A DNA stretch of 64,000 nucleotides from Vicinamibacterales bacterium (GTDB lineage Bacteria > Acidobacteriota > Vicinamibacteria > Vicinamibacterales > JAMQPK01), in the NCBI GenBank assembly GCA_023717525.1, contig JAMQPK010000099.1, forward strand, positions 1 through 64,000. Reading direction: 5' to 3'. This document shows positions 40,377-50,263 of this stretch, piece after piece. The position numbers and the translations under genes are program-made. The number at the start of each line of letters is the position of its first letter. Position 1 is the stretch's first letter. The notes under the pieces are model-generated. The model was not told the DNA's origin. It saw nothing but the letters and a program-made list of their open reading frames with translations, and ran no database searches.

Positions 40377-42800
40377 TTGCAGAACCTGCGACCGCCGTTT
40401 GCGGCGGGCGATGCAGTTATTGCACGTGGCGAGCGCTGGGTCGTCGAAGAGACGACGGCATTCGAGGACTGCGTGCTGCTGCAGCTTGCGGCACCGGCTA
40501 GTGGTGCCGGCCACGGCAGGCGGGCGTGCCTTCTGCATCCATTCGACCGGCCCGTCGCCGCGACGCCCGAACGCAGGACTCGCGTCGTCACACGCACACG
40601 CTGGATGAATAATCTGCAGTTTCATCTCGCTGACCTTCGCGGGCATGGCCAGCTGCGATCGGCCCGCTCGGCCGCAATCGACATTCTTCCGTTTCAGCTC
40701 GAGCCGGCGCTCGCAGTCGTCCGCGGACGTGCGGCGCGGGTGCTGTTGGCCGACGAGGTCGGACTGGGAAAGACCATTCAGGCCGGGCTCGTGCTCGCCG
40801 AACTACGGCAGCGAGGGTGGTGCGAGCACGCGCTCGTTCTCAGCCCGGCGGGTTTGTGCCGGCAGTGGGCCGAGGAACTCGGCCGGCGGTTCGGCATCGC
40901 CACATCAGTACTCGATACAAACTCGCTCCGGGGTCTCTCGGCTGCACTGCCATTCGGCGTCAACCCCTGGTCTGTGGAACGGGTTGTCATCGCCTCAACC
41001 GACTTCATCAAGCAACCCGAGGTTCTACATGCCGCCGCATCGATTTTGTGGGACATCCTGATCGTCGACGAAGCCCATCAGGCCGCAACGGCGCCTCAAC
41101 GAGCCGCAGCAGTGAATCTGGTTGCGCGACGATCACGACATCTGCTGCTCATCACCGCCACCCCGCACGCCGGCGACGAAGCCGCGTATCGATCGCTTTG
41201 CGCAATAGGTCGGATCGGCGGCGACGATCCGCTGCTGCTCTTCCGCCGCACGAGGAACACGGTCGGTTTCAAAGGAACGCGCAAAGTTCGCCTGCTGGCG
41301 ATTCGCCCCGGACCGGAGGAGCGCGAGATGCACCATCTGCTCGCCCGCTATGTGCAACGCCTCTGGCAAATAGGCGACAGGGAAGACGCAAGCAGCGTAC
41401 GACTCGTTGCCATGGTCTTGAGCAAGCGAGCACTGTCAAGCGCATCCTCGCTGGCTTCGTCAATCGAACGGCGTCTGGGCTGCCTGACCGATCGCGTTTC
41501 GGAGCCCGTTCAGACCGGTCTGCCGATCGGTGCATCCGAGGACGACGACCGAGCGGACGCCGAGCCGGGCTTCGGTATTCCTGCCTTTGAGCGCATTGAT
41601 GAGGAAAGGGCATCACTGCGGGCCATCCTCGCCGCCGCTTACCGCGTTCGCGAGGAAACGAAAGTGCAGGCGCTCGTCCGGCTGCTCCGCCGTGCAGCTG
41701 AGCCTGCTGTCGTTTTCACCGAGTATCGCGACACGCTCGCGTTGCTGGCAAGCTCTCTGGCGCCGTTCCGACGGCTGGTGTTGCTGCACGGAGGCTTGTC
41801 CGCAGACGAACGGCGGATTGGCGTCCAGGCCTTCAACAGTGGATCGGCCGATCTGCTACTGGCCACCGATGCCGGCTCTGAGGGTTTGAACCTGCAGCCG
41901 CGCTGCCGGCTCGTCGTCAACCTCGAGTTGCCCTGGAATCCGATTCGTCTCGAGCAACGCATTGGCAGGGTCGATCGGCTCGGCCAGTCGAGGACGGTTC
42001 ACGCGGTCAATCTGTTCGCTGAAGGTACGGCCGAGGCCACCGTGCTCGCGAGCCTCCTCAAGCGGCTCGACAAGATACGGGCAAGCGAGATCGACATTGC
42101 CGGGTGCGTCATTGGCGGCCGCGAGCCGAGCTTTTCTCCGTCCATGACTGCGGATACGGCCGCCACGATCATCGACCTCCAGAAAGAGTCGGACCGAGAG
42201 GCAGAACGATTGCGTGACCTCAAACGCCGGCCGGCCTCGCCTCCGTGGCATGGCGACTACACTCGACTTCCTGTCTGCGTCCTCAGATCTCGAGACCGCC
42301 GGTTCTCCAAATCACCAGAAGCCCTTTGGTTCTATCGAACGCGAATCGTCAACGGATGCGGCCGGCTCGTTGAGGATGTCCTCGTGCCGGTGCGATCTCC
42401 CCTTTCCGCGGCCGATGTGGCCGGCTGCTGCTGGGCCGACGTCAGGCGACGGAGCATTCGGGCCATCGCCGAGCGACTTCTCGAGCAGTATCAAGGAGCC
42501 GCATCGGCGGCGGCCCGACTGCATCTCGAACGGCGCGCCTCCGTGATTGCTGGCGAAAGCCGCGAGTGGATCGTTCGGGCGCGAACGCGCGAACAGCAAC
42601 TCTCGCAGACCCTTCAGACCACCAGCCCACTCTTTCAGGCCGGCTTGTTTGACGGACGAACGCTCAGGCAGCGGGAAGAGGGCCGCGCAGAACACCATCG
42701 GCTGATGGCCGAGACGGCGTCTCGCGCTGGGCATCTCGGACTGGAGGGCCTGACGACCGCCCAGGAACCCGAGCTGGCGCTCCTTCTTCTGCGATGCTGA
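40377..42800 (+). CDS. SNF2-family DEAD/DEAH helicase (candidate defence)
   Basis: 807 residues from TTG 40377 (GAGCGAGG upstream). A superfamily 2 helicase of the RapA/HepA/DrmD group: Walker A LLADEVGLGKTIQAGLVLAE, DEAH box ILIVDEAHQAATA, LLLITATPHAGDE motif III, and the C-terminal half with LLATDAGSEGLNLQPRCRLV and RIGRVDRLGQSR (motifs V and VI). The C-terminal 200 residues lack recognised domains. Its end overlaps the methyltransferase ATG by 7 bases, so the proteins are made together. In DISARM, a helicase of this kind (DrmD) accompanies an adenine methylase. Confidence 0.9.
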   Translation: MQNLRPPFAAGDAVIARGERWVVEETTAFEDCVLLQLAAPASGAGHGRRACLLHPFDRPVAATPERRTRVVTRTRWMNNLQFHLADLRGHGQLRSARSAAIDILPFQLEPALAVVRGRAARVLLADEVGLGKTIQAGLVLAELRQRGWCEHALVLSPAGLCRQWAEELGRRFGIATSVLDTNSLRGLSAALPFGVNPWSVERVVIASTDFIKQPEVLHAAASILWDILIVDEAHQAATAPQRAAAVNLVARRSRHLLLITATPHAGDEAAYRSLCAIGRIGGDDPLLLFRRTRNTVGFKGTRKVRLLAIRPGPEEREMHHLLARYVQRLWQIGDREDASSVRLVAMVLSKRALSSASSLASSIERRLGCLTDRVSEPVQTGLPIGASEDDDRADAEPGFGIPAFERIDEERASLRAILAAAYRVREETKVQALVRLLRRAAEPAVVFTEYRDTLALLASSLAPFRRLVLLHGGLSADERRIGVQAFNSGSADLLLATDAGSEGLNLQPRCRLVVNLELPWNPIRLEQRIGRVDRLGQSRTVHAVNLFAEGTAEATVLASLLKRLDKIRASEIDIAGCVIGGREPSFSPSMTADTAATIIDLQKESDREAERLRDLKRRPASPPWHGDYTRLPVCVLRSRDRRFSKSPEALWFYRTRIVNGCGRLVEDVLVPVRSPLSAADVAGCCWADVRRRSIRAIAERLLEQYQGAASAAARLHLERRASVIAGESREWIVRARTREQQLSQTLQTTSPLFQAGLFDGRTLRQREEGRAEHHRLMAETASRAGHLGLEGLTTAQEPELALLLLRC

Positions 42801-45800
42801 ACGGCCTTAGCGGTTCTCTGCTCTCTCACTACTTCGCCGAGTGCCGGCTTGCCGGCGAGTTTTCGGGTGCGCTGGGCGAAGAGACTGTCGCACCCGCCTT
42901 CCATCGATTCGGTCGCTGGTGGCAGCAGGCGTCGCAATTAGGGCCGGCGTCGAGTCTTCGGGCGATCACAGACCAGGCTGCGCTGCCACTCGTCGAAGCA
43001 CTTGGCTTCCGCGTAGCGAGCGGACGCGTCCTCATTCATCGGAATGCCCGCGTTCCTTTGCTCGTAGGCGTGTGGACCGACTCGCTCGATGCGCTCTGGA
43101 GAAACGCGGTGCGCGCAGGGCTCGCAGCATCGACGCCGTGGTGTCTGTGCTGCAACGGGCGCGAGCTCAGGCTGGTTGACGCCGAACGCACATACTCGCG
43201 CGCGTATCTTCAATTCGATCTGGAACGGCTCGCTGGCGACCTGCACGCGTTTTCAGTGTTCTGGGGTGTCATGCGTGCGGATGCGTTTGACGCGCGAGGG
43301 AACGACACTCCGCTGATCACGCGCATCGTTCGGCAATCGGCACGGCACGGCACGGCCGTTGGCCGATCGCTGCGGTCGGGTGTCCTCGATGCTGTGGCTG
43401 CGCTGCTGACGGGCCTGCTCGGCCCACGCGGCGGGAACAGACGGTTGAAGGGCGGCGAGCTCGACGCAGGACTCGACGAGTCGCTCACCCTCGTGTACCG
43501 GATGTTGTTTCTGATGTTCGCGGAGGCTCGAGGACTGGTACCGAATTGGCATCCAATCTATCGCGACCACTACACGATCGAGGCGCTTCGCGACGCCGCA
43601 GATCGCCCGGGCCCCGCAAGCGGCCTCTGGCCAGCGCTACAGGCGATTTCGCGTTTGGCGCATCGCGGATGCCGGGCAGGAACGCTGTGGGTTCCGGCCT
43701 TCAACGGTCGCCTGTTTTCGCCGGCCCGTTCACCCATGGCCGAATCTTCAGTCTTGCCCGATGATGTTGTGCGGAGCGCCCTCGTTTCGCTATCAAGAAC
43801 GCCAGCGAGCCAGGGGCGGATCGACTACCGCGACCTCGGCGTTGAGCAGCTCGGCGCCGTCTACGAAAGCGTGCTGGAGTACCGTCCAGCCTTCACAGAA
43901 CCCGGAAAAACCGGAAACCGGGTTCTGCTACGGCGGGGCGGCGATCAGCGCAAGACGACCGGATCGTTTTACACGCCGCAATCGATCACCGACTACCTGG
44001 TTCGCCGGACGCTTCACCCGCTTGTGGACAGCGCGACATCGGCGGAGATTCTGCAGCTTCGTGTCGTCGATCCTTCGATGGGAAGCGCCGCGTTTCTCGT
44101 TGCCGCTTGTCGGTATCTCGCTCGAGCGTACGAACGTGCCTTGCTGCGCGAGGGCGCATTGCACGAAGGTGAGCTCACAGACGGCGATCGCGCCGGGTTC
44201 AGGCGAGCCATCGCCCAGGGCTGCCTGTTCGGCGTCGACCTGAATCCCACGGCCGTACAGCTGGCGCGTCTGTCGCTCTGGCTGGCCACTCTGGCAGCTG
44301 GCAAGCCATTAAGCTTCCTCGATCATCATCTGGTGTGTGGAGATAGCCTCCTTGGCGCATCGCCCGTCGATCTTGCCCGTCAGGCGCCTCCCCGCGCCGG
44401 CCGTAAGGCCTCATCGAGAAATATCGAGACGCCGCTGTTCCTGGAGACCGACTTCGAGGGATCTGTCGCCGCAGCCGTGACGGAGCGCCGATGGATTGCG
44501 GATACGCGAGACGATACCGTCGCCGTCGTCTGGGAGAAGGAGAGACGCCTCGAGCGGATCCACGGTGTGGACCGTTGGAAAACGATAGCGGATCTCTGGT
44601 GTGCTTGCTGGATGTGGCCGCGCGACACGAAGTCCCCGGGTGGTGCCGTTTTTTCGTCGCTGTGCGAGCAGCTGCAGTCCGGGCGGGCTGTCCTGCCAAC
44701 GCACGTTACGGAGCCATTTCTGGAGACATCGCGCTCGATAGCCGAGAGCAGGCGATTTCTACACTGGCCGATCGAGTTTCCCGAGATCTTTTTCGACGGC
44801 GCTGGCCGGCCGCTCGAGAATCCCGGGTTCGACGCCGTGCTCGGGAACCCTCCGTGGAACATGCTGCGTGGGGACAGCCCCGAGAAAACCTTTATCCGGG
44901 GCTCCGGCGTCTACCGGCACCAGAGCGGTGGCCACCTCAACCGGTACCAGTTGTTTGTCGAGCGTGCGCTCGCGCTGATGAAGCAGGGCGGACGCATGGG
45001 TCTGGTGCTGCCGTCAGGTTTTGCGACCGATCACACCTCGTCTGGGCTCAGACGGCGCGTGATCGATCACTGCGATATCGACAGCCTCACCGGCTTTGAT
45101 AACCGGCGCGCGATTTTTCCGATTCACCGAAGCGTCCGCTTCATCTTGTTCACCGCGACAGCCGGCCGGCCTACGGCCTCCATCAAGTGTCGGTTCGGAA
45201 TCGACGATCCGGCCGTCCTGGACACCATCCCGGATCAAGGAGATCGCGCGGCCGACCCGATGTACACGATTTCTCTGACGCCCGATCTCATCGGCCGTCT
45301 CACCGGCGAGCAACGAGCGATCCCAGAGTTGCGGGCCCCGCGCGACCTCTCGATCGTGGAACGCATCGTCCATCGATTCCCCAGACTTTCGAGCGCCGAC
45401 GGCTGGAACGTGCGATTCGGGCGCGAGCTGAACGCCACCGACGACAAGGCACATTTTTCGTCGGCCAAGCATCATGGAATGCCCGTGCTCGAAGGAAAAC
45501 ACATTGAATGCTTCGCCGCGAGAGTCGATCGCAGCACCCACACCATCTCCGAACGGCAGGCCGCCCGCCTGATCGACCCGGCGCGATCGTTCGGGCGCGC
45601 GCGGCTCGCCTATCGGGATGTGGCGAGCTCGACGAACAGAATGTCCCTTATCGCGGCGATTCTTCCTGCGGGCGTCGTGACGACTCATACGCTGTTCTGC
45701 CTGAAGACATTTCTCGGAGCACGCGAGCAGGAGTACCTATGCGGGATGCTGAATAGTTTCGTGGCGAACTACCTCGTCCGACAGGTCATGACGACACATC

Positions 45801-46072
45801 TTGGATCGACGACGGTCGAAAACCTTCGCGTGCCGATGGTCTCGCAGACGTCCGCGGAGTTTCAGAGGATCTCGTCGCTGGCAGGCGCGCTGGGACGACG
45901 GTACTCGCCGGAGGATGCGGCGCGGCTTCAAGCAGCCGCCGCGCAGGCGTATCAACTAACGGAAGAAGAGTTCGGGCACGTGCTGTCGTCGTTTCCGCTC
46001 GTACCCGAATCGGAGCGAACGGCGGCGCTGGAAGCCTTCAGCCGCTGGCCGGAAACCGCCGGGTCTGCTTGA
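42794..46072 (+). CDS. Eco57I-like adenine-specific DNA methyltransferase (candidate defence)
   Basis: 1092 residues. The amino-methyltransferase core lies centrally: motif I LRVVDPSMGSAAFLVAACRY (about 425; usually DPxxGSGxF, here GSA), motif II CLFGVDLNPTAVQLARLSLW, motif IV AVLGNPPWNML (NPPW, N6-adenine type) and a target-recognition region following. The FYTPQSITDYLVRRTL helix before motif I is typical of Eco57I/PglX-type enzymes. The N-terminal 380 residues carry no obvious nuclease motif. It is coupled to the SNF2 helicase upstream. No DrmA, DrmB or DrmC follows, so this is either a two-gene system or a remnant. Confidence 0.9.
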   Translation: MLNGLSGSLLSHYFAECRLAGEFSGALGEETVAPAFHRFGRWWQQASQLGPASSLRAITDQAALPLVEALGFRVASGRVLIHRNARVPLLVGVWTDSLDALWRNAVRAGLAASTPWCLCCNGRELRLVDAERTYSRAYLQFDLERLAGDLHAFSVFWGVMRADAFDARGNDTPLITRIVRQSARHGTAVGRSLRSGVLDAVAALLTGLLGPRGGNRRLKGGELDAGLDESLTLVYRMLFLMFAEARGLVPNWHPIYRDHYTIEALRDAADRPGPASGLWPALQAISRLAHRGCRAGTLWVPAFNGRLFSPARSPMAESSVLPDDVVRSALVSLSRTPASQGRIDYRDLGVEQLGAVYESVLEYRPAFTEPGKTGNRVLLRRGGDQRKTTGSFYTPQSITDYLVRRTLHPLVDSATSAEILQLRVVDPSMGSAAFLVAACRYLARAYERALLREGALHEGELTDGDRAGFRRAIAQGCLFGVDLNPTAVQLARLSLWLATLAAGKPLSFLDHHLVCGDSLLGASPVDLARQAPPRAGRKASSRNIETPLFLETDFEGSVAAAVTERRWIADTRDDTVAVVWEKERRLERIHGVDRWKTIADLWCACWMWPRDTKSPGGAVFSSLCEQLQSGRAVLPTHVTEPFLETSRSIAESRRFLHWPIEFPEIFFDGAGRPLENPGFDAVLGNPPWNMLRGDSPEKTFIRGSGVYRHQSGGHLNRYQLFVERALALMKQGGRMGLVLPSGFATDHTSSGLRRRVIDHCDIDSLTGFDNRRAIFPIHRSVRFILFTATAGRPTASIKCRFGIDDPAVLDTIPDQGDRAADPMYTISLTPDLIGRLTGEQRAIPELRAPRDLSIVERIVHRFPRLSSADGWNVRFGRELNATDDKAHFSSAKHHGMPVLEGKHIECFAARVDRSTHTISERQAARLIDPARSFGRARLAYRDVASSTNRMSLIAAILPAGVVTTHTLFCLKTFLGAREQEYLCGMLNSFVANYLVRQVMTTHLGSTTVENLRVPMVSQTSAEFQRISSLAGALGRRYSPEDAARLQAAAAQAYQLTEEEFGHVLSSFPLVPESERTAALEAFSRWPETAGSA

Positions 46073-46265
46073 GATACTTCTGCGCTTTCTCCAGCGCGGT
46101 CCGTTCGGCGTCTTCCCGTGTTCCACCCTCGGCGCGCGCGAAACGCGCGCCGGGGTCGACATTGTCGATCGTGCAGTACCAGCGATCGGCGATCCGATAG
46201 GTCACGAGGTTGACGGCCCAGCCGTCGATCGTGTCTTTGCGTTCAGAAAACTCTTCAGCTCTCAT
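46038..46265 (-). CDS. small hypothetical protein downstream of the sulfurtransferase
   Basis: 75 residues from ATG 46265, overlapping the sulfurtransferase stop (TAATG). DTIDGWAVNLVTYRIADRWY, CTIDNVDPGARFARAEGGTR and a helix REDAERTALEKAQKYLKQTR make a small alpha/beta fold similar to annotated unknowns in Acidobacteriota. Its 3' end overlaps the convergent methyltransferase by 35 bases. Confidence 0.7.
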   Translation of the reverse strand: MRAEEFSERKDTIDGWAVNLVTYRIADRWYCTIDNVDPGARFARAEGGTREDAERTALEKAQKYLKQTRRFPASG

Positions 46266-47110
46266 TATGGCTTCTCGACGGGCGCGCCCACCAGATTGCC
46301 CCATTCGGTCCACGATCCGTCATAGTTCTTCACGTTGTTGTAGCCAAGGAGGTACTTCAGCGCAAACCACGAATGGCTCGAGCGTTCGCCGATGCGGCAG
46401 TAGGCGATGATGGGTTTGTCGCCGGTGACACCGACGCCGTCGTATAACGCCTTGATCTCCGCCGGGCTCTTGAACGTGCCGTCGTCGTTGGCGAGTTTTG
46501 CCCACGGCATACTCTTCGCCCCTGGAATGTGCCCGCCGCGCTGGCAGGTTTCCGGGAGTCCGGGCGGCGCCAGAATTTCTCCGGTGAATTCCGCAGGGCT
46601 GCGCACGTCGACGAGCGAGGCTTTCCCGCCTTTCACCGATTCCTGTACTTCAGGCAGAAACGCACGCAGCGAATTGTCCGGGGCTTTCGCGCTGTAGGTC
46701 TTCTTCGCCGCCTTCGGCGCCTCAGTGCTGAGCTCTTTGCCTTCGGCCAGCCACTTCTTGCGTCCGCCGTCCATGATGCGCACGTCTTGATGGCCGTAGA
46801 GCTTCAACTGCCAGAATGCCCAGGCAGCGAACCAGTTGTTGTTGTCGCCGTACAAAATGATGGTGGCGGCGTTGTCGATGCCGGACGCGCCGAGCAGCTC
46901 CTCGAGCTTGTTCTTCGGAACGACGTCGCGCACAAGCGTGTCGCACAGCTGCGTCGTCCAGTTCCAGCCGGCGGCCCCTGGTACGTGCCCCTGGTCGTAC
47001 GCAGCGGTATCGACATCGACTTCCGCAATTCTGACTGAAGGGTCCGAGAGGTGCTGGGCGACCCAATCGGTGCTCACCAGAACGTCCGATCCCTGACCTT
47101 GAGCTGTCAT
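46265..47110 (-). CDS. sseA: thiosulfate/3-mercaptopyruvate sulfurtransferase (two rhodanese domains)
   Basis: 281 residues from ATG 47110. Two rhodanese domains: the inactive N-terminal one (LVSTDWVAQHLSDPSVRIAE, HVPGAAGWNW) and the active C-terminal one with SLVDVRSPAEFTGEI, RGGHIPGAKSMPWAKL and the active-site loop YCRIGERSSHSWFALKY, whose cysteine carries the persulfide. The loop composition fits the thiosulfate/actinobacterial SseA-CysA group. Cytoplasmic; no signal sequence. Confidence 0.92.
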   Translation of the reverse strand: MTAQGQGSDVLVSTDWVAQHLSDPSVRIAEVDVDTAAYDQGHVPGAAGWNWTTQLCDTLVRDVVPKNKLEELLGASGIDNAATIILYGDNNNWFAAWAFWQLKLYGHQDVRIMDGGRKKWLAEGKELSTEAPKAAKKTYSAKAPDNSLRAFLPEVQESVKGGKASLVDVRSPAEFTGEILAPPGLPETCQRGGHIPGAKSMPWAKLANDDGTFKSPAEIKALYDGVGVTGDKPIIAYCRIGERSSHSWFALKYLLGYNNVKNYDGSWTEWGNLVGAPVEKP

Positions 47111-47167
47111 CTTTTCCCTCCTCAGTACTGAAATAGCCCTAGATGCTACCATGCTAGAATCGTCGAA

Positions 47168-48661
47168 ATGGCGACGCGATTAGCCACACTTCTGGTCGTC
47201 GTGATCGTCGGCGCCACGCTGATCGCGGGCCTCATCGTCGGGGCACAACGCGCCGACGCGAACGGCCCGGTCGACCTCATCATCGTGAATGGCAAGGTCT
47301 ATCCTGGCGGCGGTAAAGAGCTTCAGGAAGCCGTTGCCGTCCGCGGCAATCAAATCCTGCGAGTCGGCTCCAATCGCGAGGTGAAGCGCCTTCGCCGGGC
47401 CCAGACTCTTGTATTAGACGCACATGGCGCCGCAGTGATTCCCGGCTTGAATGACGGGCACGTGCGACTGATGTCGGGGGCCTTGGCGCTCGAGCGCCTC
47501 GACCTCTCTCCTGCCCGAACAACCGCCGACCTCGAGACCGATCTTCGCCACTATGCCGAAGACGCGCCGGCGCGGCCGTGGGTGCTCGGACGAAACGGCA
47601 ATGCCACCCTCCTCACGACGACACACGTGACCGCCCGAAAGGTACTCGACAGCGCTGTTCATGATCGGCCGGTGTTTGTTACCAGCCAGGACGGCAGCGT
47701 CGCCTGGGCGAATTCGATGGCACTCGAAAAAGCCGGCATCAACCGGCGCACGCGCAATCCGGTCGATGGCATCGTGGTCAAGGATCACAGGACCGGCGAA
47801 CCGACAGGCTTGCTGAAGGATGCAGCGGTGGATCTCGTCGAACGAGTACTGCCGAAACCCACACGGGCAGAAAAAACTGCGGCGCTGCTGGCCGCAATTG
47901 CAGAAGGGCACCGGCTCGGCGTCACCAGCATGCACACGATGACGTCAGCGGAAGAGGAACTCGACCTCCTGAATGCGATCCGCGAGGACGGCGACCTTAC
48001 CATGCGCGTGTACAGCTCGATCTCCGTCGGCCCGGGAATCACGGAAGCCGAGGTCGCCAGTCTCGACGAGTTGCGTCGGGAGTACCCTGACGATCCGCTC
48101 TTGAAACTCGGAGGCGTTGAGATCGTTTGTGCGAAAAGGGGGCGGATCACGGCGTCGGCATGCGATCCGGCGACGCTCGATCGCGCGGTCGCGTTGCTCG
48201 ACAAACACGAGTGGAACGTGACCGTGCGAACGGTGGATGGCGCGGACGTCCGCGCGGCGGTCGATGCCTTCGATCACGCCGCCACCACAAATCCTGCGTC
48301 TGCCCGCAACCGGCGTTATCGAGTCGATGAGACCCTGCTGAGCGACGGCACTGCGCATCTTCTGTTCGGCAGCAGCTGGCCCGCAGCTCCCCTCGATCCG
48401 CGCGAAGCCATTGAGCAGACGGTCACCACGCCTGCCGAGCTGAAGACGGCCATTGACGCGTACACGACTCAGGTGGCGTACGCGTCGCGCGACGATCAGC
48501 GAAAGGGCACGATCGCGGCCGGCATGCTGGCCGACATCGTGATTCTGTCGAATAACATTTTCGAAAATCCCCCGGAATCGCTCCGCGAGACAGCCGTGTC
48601 GGTCACGATTTTCGACGGGAAGATCGTATATCAACGCCCTGCTGTCGCGTCTGACGACTAG
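47168..48661 (+). CDS. amidohydrolase-superfamily (YtcJ-like) protein lacking metal ligands
   Basis: 497 residues with an N-terminal hydrophobic anchor (LLVVVIVGATLIAGLIVGA). The composite-domain start DLIIVNGKVYPGGGKELQEA and the end KGTIAAGMLADIVILSNNIF are those of YtcJ-type amidohydrolases. The metal site is gone: the HxH motif reads GLNDGHVRLM (second His is Arg), later family histidines are missing, and the GSDxP aspartate is Ser in LLFGSSWPAAPLDP. It is probably a non-catalytic paralogue. Divergent from sseA, 57 bases away. Confidence 0.8.
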   Translation: MATRLATLLVVVIVGATLIAGLIVGAQRADANGPVDLIIVNGKVYPGGGKELQEAVAVRGNQILRVGSNREVKRLRRAQTLVLDAHGAAVIPGLNDGHVRLMSGALALERLDLSPARTTADLETDLRHYAEDAPARPWVLGRNGNATLLTTTHVTARKVLDSAVHDRPVFVTSQDGSVAWANSMALEKAGINRRTRNPVDGIVVKDHRTGEPTGLLKDAAVDLVERVLPKPTRAEKTAALLAAIAEGHRLGVTSMHTMTSAEEELDLLNAIREDGDLTMRVYSSISVGPGITEAEVASLDELRREYPDDPLLKLGGVEIVCAKRGRITASACDPATLDRAVALLDKHEWNVTVRTVDGADVRAAVDAFDHAATTNPASARNRRYRVDETLLSDGTAHLLFGSSWPAAPLDPREAIEQTVTTPAELKTAIDAYTTQVAYASRDDQRKGTIAAGMLADIVILSNNIFENPPESLRETAVSVTIFDGKIVYQRPAVASDD

Positions 48662-48693
48662 AAGTACGCTAGGCTCGTCATAGAGACGGCTCT

Positions 48694-50262
48694 ATGGCTC
48701 CCAAGATCACCTACGCCACGCTCGGCGGCGATCAACTCGAGGACCTCCACCGCGAACTCGACCAGGCGATCGCGCGCGTCCCCGAGTTGTTCGGCCGTGC
48801 GCACCCGATCTCGATCAACGGCCAGCCAGTTTTTGCCGAACAGCAATTCGAGGATCGCAGCCCCATCGATACGAGTATCGTGCTCGGCACCTTCCAGACC
48901 GGCACACGCGAGCACGTCAAGAACGCCGTTGCCTCCGCACGCGCCGCGTTTCCGGCCTGGTCGGCGCTGCCCTGGCAGCAGCGGCTTGTTTACGTCCGTC
49001 GGATCGCCGATCGGATTCGCAAGCATCGTTGGAATCTTTCGGCGCTGATGGGCTACGAGGTCGGCAAGAACCGCCTCGAGTGCGTCGGCGATGTGGAAGA
49101 ATCGGCGGATCTCATTTCGTACTACTGCGACCGCATCGAATCGCACGGCGGTTTCGTCGAGAAGATGGGCGTTCTTGGACCCGGCGAGGAAAACGTCAGC
49201 GTTCTGAGACCGTACGGCGTCTGGGCTGTCATCGCACCATTCAACTTCCCGCTCGCGCTGGCGGCAGGACCGGCGGGCGGCGCGCTCGCCTCGGGCAATA
49301 CTGTCGTGTTCAAGCCGGCGAGCGACACGCCATTCCTGGGCGCTCGGCTGAACGAGATCGTCATCGAGGCTGGCCTCCCGCGCGGCGTCTTCAACTTCGT
49401 CACGGGCCCGGGGTCGACCGTCGGACAGGAACTCGTCGATAACGACGGTATCGACGGCATCGTCTTTACAGGATCGAAGGCCGTCGGGTTGAAGCTGATG
49501 CGCGACAATGCCGCGCGTCCCGTGCCGCGGCCCCTCATCATCGAGATGGGCGGCAAGAATCCAGCCATCATCGCCTCGACGGCCGACCTCGACAAGGCGT
49601 CCGATGGCGTCATGCGCTCGGCATTCGGCGCGCAGGGCCAGAAGTGCTCGGCCTGCTCTCGCGTCTACATTCAGAAAGACGTCCGCAGCAAGTTCGTGGC
49701 AATGCTGGTCGACAAAACAAGACGCTTGAAGATCGGCAATCCGCTCGAGCGCAACGTCTGGCTGGGGCCGGTCATCAACGAAGCGGCGGTCAACACGTAT
49801 CTCTCGGCCATCGATCGCGCGACGAAGGACGGCGGCAAGATCCTGGTTGGCGGCAAGCGGGTGACGACGCCCCCACTCGATCGTGGTTATTTCGTCGAAC
49901 CGACAATCATCGACGGCCTGCCGGCTTCGCACCCGCTCTTTTCGGAGGAGCTGTTCGTGCCGATTACCGTCCTCGCTGACATCATGACCGTCGATGAAGC
50001 TATCGAATTGGCGAATCGCACCGAGTACGGGCTGACGGCCGGAATTTATTCTGAGAACGAGAACGAAGTGAAGCAGTTCTTCGATCGCATTCAGGCCGGC
50101 GTCACGTACGCGAACCGGCGTGCAGGGGCAACGACAGGGGCCTGGCCCGGCGTAAATCCGTTCGGCGGCTGGAAGGCCAGCGGCTCGACGGGACGCGGCA
50201 CGGGCGGGCCGTATTACGTGCAGCAGTTCATGCGGGAGCAAAGCCGCGTTCGAATTCGTTGA
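48694..50262 (+). CDS. pruA: L-glutamate gamma-semialdehyde dehydrogenase
   Basis: 522 residues. Oxidises glutamate semialdehyde (pyrroline-5-carboxylate) to glutamate in proline breakdown. IAPFNFPLALAAGPAGGALA and NTVVFKPASDTPFLG bind NAD; the catalytic glutamate is in LIIEMGGKNPAII and the cysteine in FGAQGQKCSACSRVY. The FGGWKASGSTGRGTGGPYYV C-terminus fits the single-function PruA type. No proline dehydrogenase (putA/prodh) adjoins it. Confidence 0.93.
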   Translation: MAPKITYATLGGDQLEDLHRELDQAIARVPELFGRAHPISINGQPVFAEQQFEDRSPIDTSIVLGTFQTGTREHVKNAVASARAAFPAWSALPWQQRLVYVRRIADRIRKHRWNLSALMGYEVGKNRLECVGDVEESADLISYYCDRIESHGGFVEKMGVLGPGEENVSVLRPYGVWAVIAPFNFPLALAAGPAGGALASGNTVVFKPASDTPFLGARLNEIVIEAGLPRGVFNFVTGPGSTVGQELVDNDGIDGIVFTGSKAVGLKLMRDNAARPVPRPLIIEMGGKNPAIIASTADLDKASDGVMRSAFGAQGQKCSACSRVYIQKDVRSKFVAMLVDKTRRLKIGNPLERNVWLGPVINEAAVNTYLSAIDRATKDGGKILVGGKRVTTPPLDRGYFVEPTIIDGLPASHPLFSEELFVPITVLADIMTVDEAIELANRTEYGLTAGIYSENENEVKQFFDRIQAGVTYANRRAGATTGAWPGVNPFGGWKASGSTGRGTGGPYYVQQFMREQSRVRIR

Positions 50263-50263
50263 T

